Assembly (NCBI GenBank): GCA_002422985.1
Contig: DITZ01000040.1
Span: forward strand, 1-10,074
Reading direction: 5' to 3'
DNA length: 10,074 nucleotides
Origin: Sphingomonadales bacterium UBA6171
Lineage (GTDB): Bacteria; Pseudomonadota; Alphaproteobacteria; Sphingomonadales; Sphingomonadaceae
The notes beneath the pieces are model-generated. The model ran no database searches, was not told where the DNA came from, and saw only the letters and a list, made by a program, of their open reading frames with translations. The translations under genes were made by a program, and so were the position numbers. Below are positions 1 to 5,874 of the stretch, piece by piece (within the stretch, counting starts at the first letter, position 1; every line of letters starts with the position of its first letter).

Positions 1-581
1 CGCTCCATCAGCGTCGGCATCAGGTGGATGACCGTCACCTTCATGCCGCGCAGGGACAGGCCGTGCGCCGCCTCCAGCCCCAGCAGCCCGCCGCCGATCA
101 CCACGGCGCTGCCGCCGCGCCCGGCGGCGTCCAGCATATGGTTCACATCATCCATGTCGCGAAAGGTGATGACACCGGGCAGATCCCTGCCCGGCACCGG
201 GATGATGAAGGGATCGGAACCGGTGGCAATCAGCAGCCGGTCATAGCCCGCCACCAATCCGTCGCGCGTTGTCACCTGCCTTGCATCACGGTCAACCGCC
301 ACCACCGGATCGCCGCTCACCAGCCTGATGCCATTGTCGGCATACCATTGGGCGGCATTGATCACGATGTCGTCAAAACTCTTTTCGCCGGCCAGCACCG
401 GCGAGAGCATGATGCGGTTATAGTTCACCCGTGGCTCGGCGCCGAAAATCGTCACCCGATAGCGGTTCGGATCGCGGGCGAGCAGTTCCTCCACCGCGCG
501 ACAGCCGGCCATGCCATTGCCGATCACCACGAGATGCGCGCGCCTGTCGGCCGGGTCGTCCAGGATGCGTTGCTGTTCCAT
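1..581 (-). CDS. nirB: NAD(P)H nitrite reductase large subunit, N-terminal 193 residues (runs off the window)
   Basis: This is the FAD/NAD(P)H-binding front end of an assimilatory nitrite reductase, the cytoplasmic enzyme that reduces nitrite to ammonium. The translation begins MEQQRILDD and carries an FAD-binding Rossmann glycine motif GNGMAG at residues 21-26, an ATGSDPF segment at 119-125 and a second, NAD-binding, glycine motif GGGLLGLEAA at 163-172, in the order typical of NirB and related pyridine-nucleotide disulfide oxidoreductases. The bulk of NirB (2Fe-2S ferredoxin-like and sirohaem/4Fe-4S regions) would lie left of the window, so it cannot be confirmed here. The ATG shares one base with the stop of the porin gene (TGATG), implying translational coupling within the nitrate operon. 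A stand-alone FAD-dependent reductase is possible from the N-terminus alone, but the NasTS/transporter context makes NirB much the likelier reading. Confidence 0.85.
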   Translation of the reverse strand, partial: MEQQRILDDPADRRAHLVVIGNGMAGCRAVEELLARDPNRYRVTIFGAEPRVNYNRIMLSPVLAGEKSFDDIVINAAQWYADNGIRLVSGDPVVAVDRDARQVTTRDGLVAGYDRLLIATGSDPFIIPVPGRDLPGVITFRDMDDVNHMLDAAGRGGSAVVIGGGLLGLEAAHGLSLRGMKVTVIHLMPTLME

Positions 582-1789
582 CAGAGAGTCCAATCCAGTT
601 GCAGCCAGAATTTCTGCGTGTCGGTGGCGAAACTGCTGGCGCGATAGTCGGCAAAGCGCGCCGACGCCGTGGTGCGGCCGAGCCTGGCGCTCGCCAGCAG
701 ATTCCATTCATCGCCATAGCGGCGGCTGTTCCGGTCCGCGTCGAAGCGGTGATATACGGCCTGCACCTGCACCGCCCTGGCCTTGCCGATCCGCTTCCAG
801 CCCCAGCCGGCGCTGGCATAAAGGTCGCGCACGCCATCGGGCGGCGTGGTCAGGAATTTATCGGCCCAGCCCTGAAATTTGAAATTGGTGCCCAGCGGCA
901 TCTGGAAGCTGGTGAGCGCCCGGCCATCGTCCGCCCCCAGCACTTCATAGCCGACACCCAGCTTCGGGCCATTCAGATCGAGCGACAGGTCCGCCAGCCA
1001 GTAGCTGGCCTGATAATCATTCGGATTCCGCCCATGATCCTGCTGCCGCGCATGGTTCAGCTGCCAGCCGAGCCTTGCCTTGCCGACGGGGGCACCACCG
1101 GCCAGCCGCGCACCAAAAGTCTTGCTGGAAAGGCGGAAGCTTTGCAGCGCCGCCATATCCATATCGAGGAAATAGCCGAAGCCGGAAAGCGTGCCAAACG
1201 GCGTGACACAGGAGAGGCCGGCAAGGATGGTGTCGCCGGGGATGGAACGCGGGCGGGCGCCATTGCCCTCGATGCCCCAGATGGTTTGCACCCGCCACAC
1301 ATAGGCGGCATCCAGCTTCACGCCCTTCATCGGCGTCAGCTCCGCGCGCACCGCGTCAAAGCTCTGGCCATTCTGCCGGAAGCCCACGCCACCGACAAAC
1401 CGCTCGTCATCCAGCAGGATGCGCTGGCGGCCGGCGGTCAGCGTGACGCCTTTCGCCTTATATTGCAGTTGCGCGCGGGACAGCGCCACATTCTCCGGGT
1501 CTGCCACCAGCGGGCGGGTCGCCGCCCCGGAAAGACCGTCATCATAATCGCCGACGACGGCAAACATGCCCTGCGCCTCCACCAGCGCGGTGAAGGGGCC
1601 TTCCTGTGCCGCAAGGCCGGCCCGCGCCCGGATGGTCAGCGCATCGGCATCATTGGCCAGTCCGTCCTGACTGGCATGTTCATAGCGGAGGCGGGCATCA
1701 GCCAGTGGCTTCACCGCGATGGCGGCGGCGGGTGTCCCCGCTGCCAGCACCGCCGTTGCCACCAGCATCCCGAATGTCAGGTGCCGCAT
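581..1789 (-). CDS. Alginate-export-family outer-membrane porin in the nitrate operon
   Basis: A 402-residue predicted outer-membrane beta-barrel. Residues 1-23 form a signal peptide (MRHLTFGML, hydrophobic core, then AAA), so it should be exported. The rest shows alternating hydrophobic/polar strands rich in Tyr, Trp, Arg and Gly. A conserved segment of the AlgE-like alginate_export family is visible at 120-146 (GRQRILLDDERF followed by GFRQNGQSFDA). I chose the ATG at 1789 because the signal peptide starts there; the frame stays open 10 residues further upstream, inside the transporter gene. It starts 4 nt after the transporter stop and its stop overlaps the nirB start by one base, so it is an integral operon member. 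The family name comes from alginate secretion; in this setting the inferred role is passage of nitrate or nitrite across the outer membrane. Only a weak Shine-Dalgarno (TGAGG) precedes it, consistent with coupling. The family is fairly sure, the substrate is inference. Confidence 0.85.
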   Translation of the reverse strand: MRHLTFGMLVATAVLAAGTPAAAIAVKPLADARLRYEHASQDGLANDADALTIRARAGLAAQEGPFTALVEAQGMFAVVGDYDDGLSGAATRPLVADPENVALSRAQLQYKAKGVTLTAGRQRILLDDERFVGGVGFRQNGQSFDAVRAELTPMKGVKLDAAYVWRVQTIWGIEGNGARPRSIPGDTILAGLSCVTPFGTLSGFGYFLDMDMAALQSFRLSSKTFGARLAGGAPVGKARLGWQLNHARQQDHGRNPNDYQASYWLADLSLDLNGPKLGVGYEVLGADDGRALTSFQMPLGTNFKFQGWADKFLTTPPDGVRDLYASAGWGWKRIGKARAVQVQAVYHRFDADRNSRRYGDEWNLLASARLGRTTASARFADYRASSFATDTQKFWLQLDWTL

Positions 1790-1793
1790 GGCC

Positions 1794-3029
1794 TCAGATC
1801 CGCACATATTGGGCGGCATCCCAGCGTGCGCGCCATTGGCGCTTCACAAAGGTGAGGCCAGCAAGCGCCAGCACCGCGAGGCCGGCAAAGATGAGGAAGC
1901 CGGGGGCGAAGCTGCCCGTCAGCTGCCTGGCAAAGCCCAGCGAGGAGGCGAGGTAGAAGCCGCCGACGCCGCCGGCCATGCCAACCAGCCCGGTCATCAC
2001 GCCGATTTCCGCGCTGAAGCGTTGCGGCACCAGCTGGAACACCGCGCCATTGCCCGTGCCCAGCGCCAGCATGGCAAGGACAAAGAGCGCGAGGGCCGAC
2101 ATCACCGTCGCCGCCATGCTCACCCCGATCAGCGCGATGGCCGCCACGATGAACACGCCGGTCAATGTCTTCACGCCGCCGATCCTGTCCGCCAGCGCGC
2201 CGCCCATCGGCCGCACCAGCGAACCGGCGAACACGCAGGCCGCCGTGGCATAGCCGGCTTCCACCGGGGTCAGGCCGAAGCGATCGGTGAAATAGATGGG
2301 CAGGCTGGCCGCCAGGCCGACGAAGCCGCCGAAGGTGACGGCGTAAAAGCCCATCAGCCACCAGCTGTCCGCCGTTTTCAGCGGGTCCATATATTGGGTG
2401 ATGGTTTTTGCTGCCGGCTGGTTCGGCGAATCCTTCGCCATGACCATATAGAGGATGAAGACGATGGTGAGAGGGATGCAGGCAAGCCCCAGCACCGCGT
2501 TCCAGCCGAACAGCCTGGCAAGGCCCGGCGCGAACAGGGCGGCGAGCACGGTGCCCGAATTGCCCATGCCGGCCAGACCCATTGCCTTGCCCTGATGCTC
2601 CGGCGGATACCAGCGGCTGGCCAGCGGCAGGGCGATGGCGAAGCTGGCACCGGCAAAGCCCAAAATGACACCCAGCGCCAGCGTGCCGGCAAAGGTGGAA
2701 ACCCCGAAAAACCAGGCGGCAAACAGCCCGACGATCACGATAACCTGACTAATCGCACCCGAGCGCTTCGGCCCGATGCGGTCAACCAGCAGCCCGTTCA
2801 CCACGCGCAGCAGCGCGCCGACCAGCGTGGGGGTGGCCACCATCAGGCCCTTTTGCGCGGGCGTCAGCCCAAGTGCTGCGGCAATGTCGGGCGCAAGCGG
2901 CCCCAGCACGACCCACACCATGAAGGCGAGGTCGAAATAGAGAAAGGCCGCGATCAGCGTCGGCGTATGGCCGCTCGCCCAGAAGCCTTTGCCGGATTTG
3001 CCTGTTGCGTCCCAGAATGACGTCGCCAT
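1794..3029 (-). CDS. nasA: Nitrate/nitrite transporter, MFS NNP family (NarK/NasA type)
   Basis: A 411-residue inner-membrane transporter of the nitrate/nitrite porter family with about 12 hydrophobic segments. Both family signatures are visible: GNSGTVLAALFAPGLA at 156-171 and GTGNGAVFQLVPQRF at 324-338. Arg75 (LLRVVNGL, second helix) and Arg273 (LVRPMGGAL, eighth helix) match the two arginines that bind the anion in E. coli NarK. The ATG at 3029 is preceded by a good Shine-Dalgarno, GAGGGG, at 3042-3037 with a 7-nt spacer. It is the first structural gene after the nasS gap and sits 27 nt downstream of a strong intrinsic terminator, so its expression should depend on antitermination. Genes for a porin and NirB follow almost without gaps, giving uptake through both membranes and then reduction. 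Whether it carries nitrate, nitrite or both cannot be read from sequence; nasA/narK naming varies. Confidence 0.93.
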   Translation of the reverse strand: MATSFWDATGKSGKGFWASGHTPTLIAAFLYFDLAFMVWVVLGPLAPDIAAALGLTPAQKGLMVATPTLVGALLRVVNGLLVDRIGPKRSGAISQVIVIVGLFAAWFFGVSTFAGTLALGVILGFAGASFAIALPLASRWYPPEHQGKAMGLAGMGNSGTVLAALFAPGLARLFGWNAVLGLACIPLTIVFILYMVMAKDSPNQPAAKTITQYMDPLKTADSWWLMGFYAVTFGGFVGLAASLPIYFTDRFGLTPVEAGYATAACVFAGSLVRPMGGALADRIGGVKTLTGVFIVAAIALIGVSMAATVMSALALFVLAMLALGTGNGAVFQLVPQRFSAEIGVMTGLVGMAGGVGGFYLASSLGFARQLTGSFAPGFLIFAGLAVLALAGLTFVKRQWRARWDAAQYVRI

Positions 3030-3040
3030 CTGCTTACCCC

Positions 3041-3057
3041 TCTTTGCTGGACAAAGA
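3041..3057 (-). promoter_or_regulatory. Small hairpin abutting the transporter Shine-Dalgarno
   Basis: On the minus strand TCTTTG (3057-3052) pairs with CAAAGA (3046-3041) around a 5-nt loop. The 3' arm includes the first two bases of the GAGGGG ribosome-binding site, while the GGGG core stays outside the main stem. It could modulate initiation slightly or be incidental; it exists only in transcripts that have read through the terminator. Confidence 0.3.
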
Positions 3058-3101
3058 AAAAGCCGCCAGAATGGCGACCTGTGCGGTGCATCCTGGCGGC
3101 T
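3057..3101 (-). terminator. Intrinsic terminator/attenuator in the nas leader
   Basis: On the minus strand AGCCGCCAGGATG (3101-3089) pairs with CATTCTGGCGGCT (3073-3061): 13 base pairs with one G-U wobble and the outer nine perfect, a 15-nt loop, then a run of five T (3061-3057). It lies wholly in the untranslated gap, 27 nt before the transporter ATG and well downstream of the nasS stop, so it can end transcription between the regulatory and structural genes. Its 5' arm shares bases 3098-3101 with the second hexaloop hairpin, which makes it conditional. It is the clearest non-coding structure in the window. Confidence 0.85.
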
Positions 3102-3109
3102 TCATTGCC
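3098..3109 (-). promoter_or_regulatory. Second ANTAR-type hexaloop hairpin (overlaps the terminator)
   Basis: GGC (3109-3107) pairs with GCC (3100-3098) around the six-nucleotide loop AAUGAA (3106-3101). The loop has A at position 1 and G at position 4, the pattern recognised by ANTAR-domain RNA-binding proteins. The stem is only three G-C pairs as drawn, so it would probably need protein to be stable. Its 3' arm and last loop base are also the first four bases of the terminator 5' arm, so the two structures exclude each other. Confidence 0.6.
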
Positions 3110-3112
3110 TGT

Positions 3113-3140
3113 TGCGGTGGCCCACCATGGGCTTCCCGCA
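3113..3140 (-). promoter_or_regulatory. Intervening leader hairpin between the two hexaloops
   Basis: TGCGG (3140-3136) pairs with CCGCA (3117-3113); inside it GCCCA (3132-3128) pairs with TGGGC (3124-3120) around a 3-nt loop, with a small internal loop GAA/CA between the two stems. It ends 3 nt before the second hexaloop hairpin, so it could stack on it. It does not itself carry an AnnGnn hexaloop. The pairing is visible; any function is inference. Confidence 0.45.
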
Positions 3141-3146
3141 GTCCGC

Positions 3147-3173
3147 GATCATCAGCCCTCGTTGGCGATGGTC
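3147..3173 (-). promoter_or_regulatory. First ANTAR-type hexaloop hairpin
   Basis: CATCGCC (3170-3164) pairs with GGC-T-GATG (3157-3150), seven pairs with one bulged T, around the six-nucleotide loop AACGAG (3163-3158). Two more pairs (GA with TC) can form below a C-A mismatch, extending the element to 3173-3147. The loop has A at position 1 and G at position 4, as ANTAR target loops do, and resembles the second loop (AAUGAA) at four of six positions. Confidence 0.6.
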
Positions 3174-3198
3174 AGCGTATGTCTCGTATCCGGCCTGG

Positions 3199-3231
3199 TT
3201 ACCGGATGATCCGGGTTCATTACCGAATGAT
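3199..3231 (-). repeat. Two 12-bp direct repeats, 21-bp period, with a CCGGAT palindrome
   Basis: On the minus strand ATCATTCGGTAA (3231-3220) recurs as ATCATCCGGTAA (3210-3199), one mismatch, starts exactly 21 bp apart, which places both on the same helix face. Between and overlapping them is a perfect 6-bp inverted repeat, CCGGAT-C-ATCCGG (3214-3202). A further CCGGAT follows at 3193-3188. This looks like a protein-binding site for a regulator acting at the DNA level, but hairpin formation in RNA (for example TCATT with AATGA) is also possible. Confidence 0.4.
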
Positions 3232-3247
3232 GAAAACTGCCTGATTC

Positions 3248-3262
3248 GCAGCGATTGTGCAA
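3248..3262 (-). promoter_or_regulatory. Possible sigma54-type promoter for the nas structural operon
   Basis: TTGCAC-N5-CTGC at 3262-3248 matches the -24/-12 consensus TGGCAC-N5-TTGC with correct spacing and two mismatches, one of them in the normally invariant GG (here TG). Nitrogen genes are often driven by sigma54 with NtrC, so it fits the context, and it would start the leader near 3236, upstream of all the RNA structures. The imperfect -24 element keeps this tentative. I found no convincing sigma70 promoter in the gap. Confidence 0.25.
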
Positions 3263-3284
3263 CTGTTAATTCGCACGCGCAGCA

Positions 3285-4502
3285 TTAACCCTTTGGCAGC
3301 GCCGCCAGATAGGCGGCGATATCGTCCGGATCAAAGGCCCGGCCATCAAAGAAACGGTCATTCCCCAGCAGCAGCCGCCCCTGGGTGGAGCCGGCCGCCA
3401 GCGGATCGCCGATCGCCCCTTCCAGCTTGGAACTGGCGCCCGGCAGCGTCGCCCCCGATCCGGCGAGCGCGGCGCGATAGACATCGGGGCGGAACACGGC
3501 TTCGGCCGCCTTTGCCTCGTCTGCCAGCACCGGCAGGCCATCCCAGCGTTGCATCTGCGAATAGAGCCAGGCCGCCTGACTGCGCCAGGGGAAATTCGCC
3601 GCTTCGCGATACTGGAACATGAAATCGGGCACATGCAGCGGCGGCGCGCCCCTGGAGAGCCGGATACGATCGGTGATGGCGCGCAGGATCGTATCGACCG
3701 GGGCATCCAGATATTCGCGCCGGGCCAGAATCGCGGCATTTTCCGCCACGGCCTCCGGCGCCACGAAATGCCGGGCGGCGGCATGCAGCGCCCGCACCAG
3801 CGCCGCCACGTCCTCGCCGCGTTCGGCCAGCGTATGTGTCTGCAACGCCAGCACCTTTTCCACGCCGCGCCGCCAGATCTGTGCCGTCACCAGCGCGATT
3901 CGCCCAACGCCCCGATCGACCGCCACACTGTTCCACGGTTCGCCCACGCAGATGCCGTCCACCTCGCCGGCGGCCAGTGCGTCGGCGGCAAAGGGCGGGC
4001 TGGTGACGCTGATTTCAACCTCTCTGTCCGGCACGATGCCCACCGCCGCCAGCCAGTAGCGCAGCATATAATTATGGCTGGAATAGCGGTGCACCACGCC
4101 AAAGCGCAGCGGCCGGCCGGCCGCCAGCCGTTGCAGCGCCAGCGTCTTCAGCCGCCCGCCCAGCGCCATCGGGTCCGCCAGGCCATCACCCAGCCCCAGC
4201 CTGTCGCCAAGCGCGGTGGACAGCGTGATGGCATTGCCGTTCAGCCCCAGCACAAAAGGCACGCAGAGCGGCACCGCTGCCCGACCGCGCCCCAGCGTGG
4301 TGGCGATGGCCAGCGGCGCGATCAGATGCGCGGCATCGCTATGGCCATATAGCAGCCGATCGCGCACGGTCGCCCAGGTCATGTCGCGCACCAGATCAAT
4401 CTCGATCCCGGCGTCCGCTGCAAAGCCTTGTTCGCGCGCCAGAATCGGCAAAGCTGCATCCACCAGCGGCATGAATCCGATACGAAACAGCGGCAGGCTC
4501 AT
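3285..4502 (-). CDS. nasS: Nitrate sensor NasS, NrtA-like binding protein of the cytoplasm
   Basis: A 405-residue protein of the NrtA/CmpA solute-binding type (start MSLPLFRIGFMPLVDAA). It has no signal peptide or lipobox, so it should stay in the cytoplasm, as NasS sensors do, unlike the transporter-associated NrtA. Family landmarks include the LNGNAITLS segment at 87-95, HNYMLRYWLA at 143-152 with a histidine in the ligand-pocket region, VDGICVGEPWN at 181-191 and WRRGVEKVL at 210-218. Known role: NasS holds NasT inactive and releases it when nitrate or nitrite binds. Its ATG overlaps the nasT stop by 4 nt (ATGA), supporting co-translation and complex formation. Its TAA is followed by the leader described above. 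The alternative is an orphan ABC-transporter binding protein, but no ABC ATPase or permease gene is nearby and an ANTAR gene is. Confidence 0.9.
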   Translation of the reverse strand: MSLPLFRIGFMPLVDAALPILAREQGFAADAGIEIDLVRDMTWATVRDRLLYGHSDAAHLIAPLAIATTLGRGRAAVPLCVPFVLGLNGNAITLSTALGDRLGLGDGLADPMALGGRLKTLALQRLAAGRPLRFGVVHRYSSHNYMLRYWLAAVGIVPDREVEISVTSPPFAADALAAGEVDGICVGEPWNSVAVDRGVGRIALVTAQIWRRGVEKVLALQTHTLAERGEDVAALVRALHAAARHFVAPEAVAENAAILARREYLDAPVDTILRAITDRIRLSRGAPPLHVPDFMFQYREAANFPWRSQAAWLYSQMQRWDGLPVLADEAKAAEAVFRPDVYRAALAGSGATLPGASSKLEGAIGDPLAAGSTQGRLLLGNDRFFDGRAFDPDDIAAYLAALPKG

Positions 4503-5080
4503 GGCATTTCCCCCATCAGTGCGTCGCTTGTGACGATGGATTCCGCAATCTCCACGATGCGGCGGTTGGTCCGCATCGCGTGGCCGCGCAGCAACGCATA
4601 GGCCGCCGGCTCGTCCAGCCCGCGACGCTTCATCAGTATGGCCTTGGCCCGGTCGATGCTCTGCCGGTCCGCCAGCGCGGTGCGCGCCTCGGCCAGCTCG
4701 GTTTGCAGCCGGCTGAAGGCCTGAAAGCGGCGCACCGCAACATCCACCACCGGGCGGATGCGCTGCTTCGAAAGCCCGTCCACCACATAGGCCGAGACCC
4801 CGGCATCGATCGCCGCGCCCATGGATTCGGTGTCGCTCTGGTCCACGAACATGGCAATCGGCCGTGCGAGCGCCCGCGACATGGCGAAGAAATCCTCCAA
4901 TATGTCGCGGCTGGGATTTTCCAGATTGATCAGCACGACATCGGCTTTGGCCTGTTCCAACTGCCGCAGCATCGGCTGGCCGGCATCGATCACCACCAGA
5001 TCATGCAGGCCGGATTCGCGCAGCCCATCGGAGATGATCGCCGCACGCGTGCTGCTCGTGTCGATGATGGCGATGCGCAT
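4499..5080 (-). CDS. nasT: ANTAR-domain transcription antiterminator NasT
   Basis: A 193-residue RNA-binding regulator. Residues 1-120 form a receiver-like domain (MRIAIIDTSSTRAA) and about 125-186 the ANTAR helical domain, with the characteristic DRAKAILMKRRGLDEPAAY stretch at 143-161 and TNRRIVEIAESIV at 171-183. Proteins of this family bind paired hexaloop hairpins in nas leaders and prevent termination. The position of the usual phospho-aspartate appears to be Asn52 (INLENP, where receivers have D-x-x-x-P), which fits control by protein-protein contact with NasS rather than by phosphorylation. I place the start at 5080 because homology begins at MRIAI; the frame is open upstream to 5176 but that extension runs through a good promoter and has no family resemblance. 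GGAG lies only 2 nt before the ATG, too close for a normal ribosome-binding site. Confidence 0.92.
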   Translation of the reverse strand: MRIAIIDTSSTRAAIISDGLRESGLHDLVVIDAGQPMLRQLEQAKADVVLINLENPSRDILEDFFAMSRALARPIAMFVDQSDTESMGAAIDAGVSAYVVDGLSKQRIRPVVDVAVRRFQAFSRLQTELAEARTALADRQSIDRAKAILMKRRGLDEPAAYALLRGHAMRTNRRIVEIAESIVTSDALMGEMP

Positions 5081-5086
5081 GGCTCC

Positions 5087-5114
5087 ATTATGCTGCCTTG
5101 CAGCAGAATGCCAA
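5087..5114 (-). promoter_or_regulatory. Predicted sigma70-type promoter of nasTS with an inverted repeat in its spacer
   Basis: TTGGCA (5114-5109) and CATAAT (5092-5087) are each one base from the sigma70 consensus and are separated by 16 bp. The -10 box ends only 6 nt before the nasT ATG, so transcription would start at or next to the start codon. Between the boxes lies a perfect inverted repeat TGCTGC-AAG-GCAGCA (5105-5091), overlapping the -10, a position suited to an operator. Confidence 0.5.
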
Positions 5115-5224
5115 GCGCGCAGACGATCCGGCTGCCGGCTATCGCACCCGGCTTTTGGCGATGCCCGTCCGGACATTGGCGGTGCGGCAAGCCTCGCTCA
5201 TCGGTTTCTTCGCTGCGCCGCGCG

Positions 5225-5872
5225 TCAGAGCGGCGCGCCGAGCGACACCCACCAAGTGACACCGGCAGACAGCAGCAGGCCGGCGGTGAGGGCGGCCCAT
5301 GAGGCGGATGCGCCGCCTTCGGCCTGCGGCGGCAGCCGCTTTTTGCCCGTTACCATCGGCTCCACGATCCGGTCGCGCTTCACCAGCTGATAGTAGAGCA
5401 CCGCCAGCACATGCAGCGCGATGAGCGCCGCCAGCAGGTTGAACAGCCTTTCGTGCCATTCGCGGGCGGCGTCTGAAAGGTCATAGCTGATCAGGTGGGA
5501 GAGCGGCCCGGAGAACAGGCCGTCGCTGTCCTGCGCGAACAGGCCCAGCGAGATTTGCGTGGCCATCAGCCCCAGCAGCGCCACGACGCTGAGGGCACCC
5601 AGCGGATTATGGCCGACAGGCCTGGACGCCCTGCCGCGCAGATAGGCGTTAATCGCCGCCGGCCCGCGCATGAAGCTGGCGAAGCGGGCGTTGCGGGAGC
5701 CGGCGAAGCCCCAGTAGAGGCGGAACAGCAGCAGGAACAGCAGCGCATAGCCAAGCTGGCTGTGCCGCTCCATCTCGCCATTTTCCGCCGTCCACCACAG
5801 CGCGGGGATGAGCAGGAGGAAGCCCAGATGCGTCAGCCGCACCGGCAGGTCCCAGACGCGCACCCGCTGCAT
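5225..5872 (-). CDS. Cytochrome b561-type membrane protein (di-haem b)
   Basis: A 215-residue integral membrane cytochrome with about four to five hydrophobic segments (near 16-28, 40-57, 92-112, 143-163 and a C-terminal one at 190-210). The N-terminus MQRVRVWDLPVRLTH is typical of the bacterial b561/hydrogenase-type cytochrome b family, and GHNPLGALS at 87-95 is another family landmark. Candidate haem ligands are His15, His37, His140 and His154. It likely passes electrons between quinol and a periplasmic carrier. The start at 5872 is preceded by AAGGAG with an 11-nt spacer located in the end of the cytochrome c' gene, whose stop is only 2 nt away; longer upstream starts would overlap that gene. 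Co-expression implies the class II cytochrome c is its redox partner, which is inference. Confidence 0.88.
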   Translation of the reverse strand: MQRVRVWDLPVRLTHLGFLLLIPALWWTAENGEMERHSQLGYALLFLLLFRLYWGFAGSRNARFASFMRGPAAINAYLRGRASRPVGHNPLGALSVVALLGLMATQISLGLFAQDSDGLFSGPLSHLISYDLSDAAREWHERLFNLLAALIALHVLAVLYYQLVKRDRIVEPMVTGKKRLPPQAEGGASASWAALTAGLLLSAGVTWWVSLGAPL

Positions 5873-5874
5873 GG

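Larger units (their letters stand above)
3030..3284 (-). promoter_or_regulatory. nasS-nasA intergenic region: predicted NasT-controlled leader
   Basis: This is the longest gap in the window (255 nt) and the only one between the regulators and the structural nitrate genes. In transcription order it holds a sigma54-like motif (3262-3248), a pair of 12-bp direct repeats (3231-3199), a hexaloop hairpin (3173-3147), a middle hairpin (3140-3113), a second hexaloop hairpin (3109-3098) overlapping an intrinsic terminator (3101-3057), a small hairpin and the Shine-Dalgarno of the transporter. NasT-type ANTAR proteins are known to prevent termination in nas leaders by binding paired hexaloop hairpins. 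The gene for such a protein lies just upstream, which makes this the expected target. The transcription start is not certain. Short open frames on either strand here have no support as genes. Confidence 0.7.

Noticed and set aside
431..1855. Long plus-strand open frame (474 codons) opposite the porin gene
   Set aside because: Composition is Arg/His/Pro/Ala rich as in antisense frames of GC-rich DNA, and no family is recognisable. The minus-strand frame has a signal peptide and family motifs.
1719..3020. Plus-strand open frame of 433 codons opposite the nitrate transporter
   Set aside because: It mirrors the transporter gene almost exactly; highly charged Gln/His/Arg composition and no domain. 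An artefact of codon bias.
3187..3204. Hairpin TCCGGT-AACCAG-GCCGGA considered as another ANTAR loop
   Set aside because: It can form a six-nucleotide loop starting with A, but position 4 is C rather than G and the closing pair is a U-G wobble, so it does not meet the motif.
5081..5176. N-terminal extension of nasT by 32 codons
   Set aside because: The extra residues have no receiver-domain character and the region contains a good -35/-10 pair; the MRIAI start fits the family.
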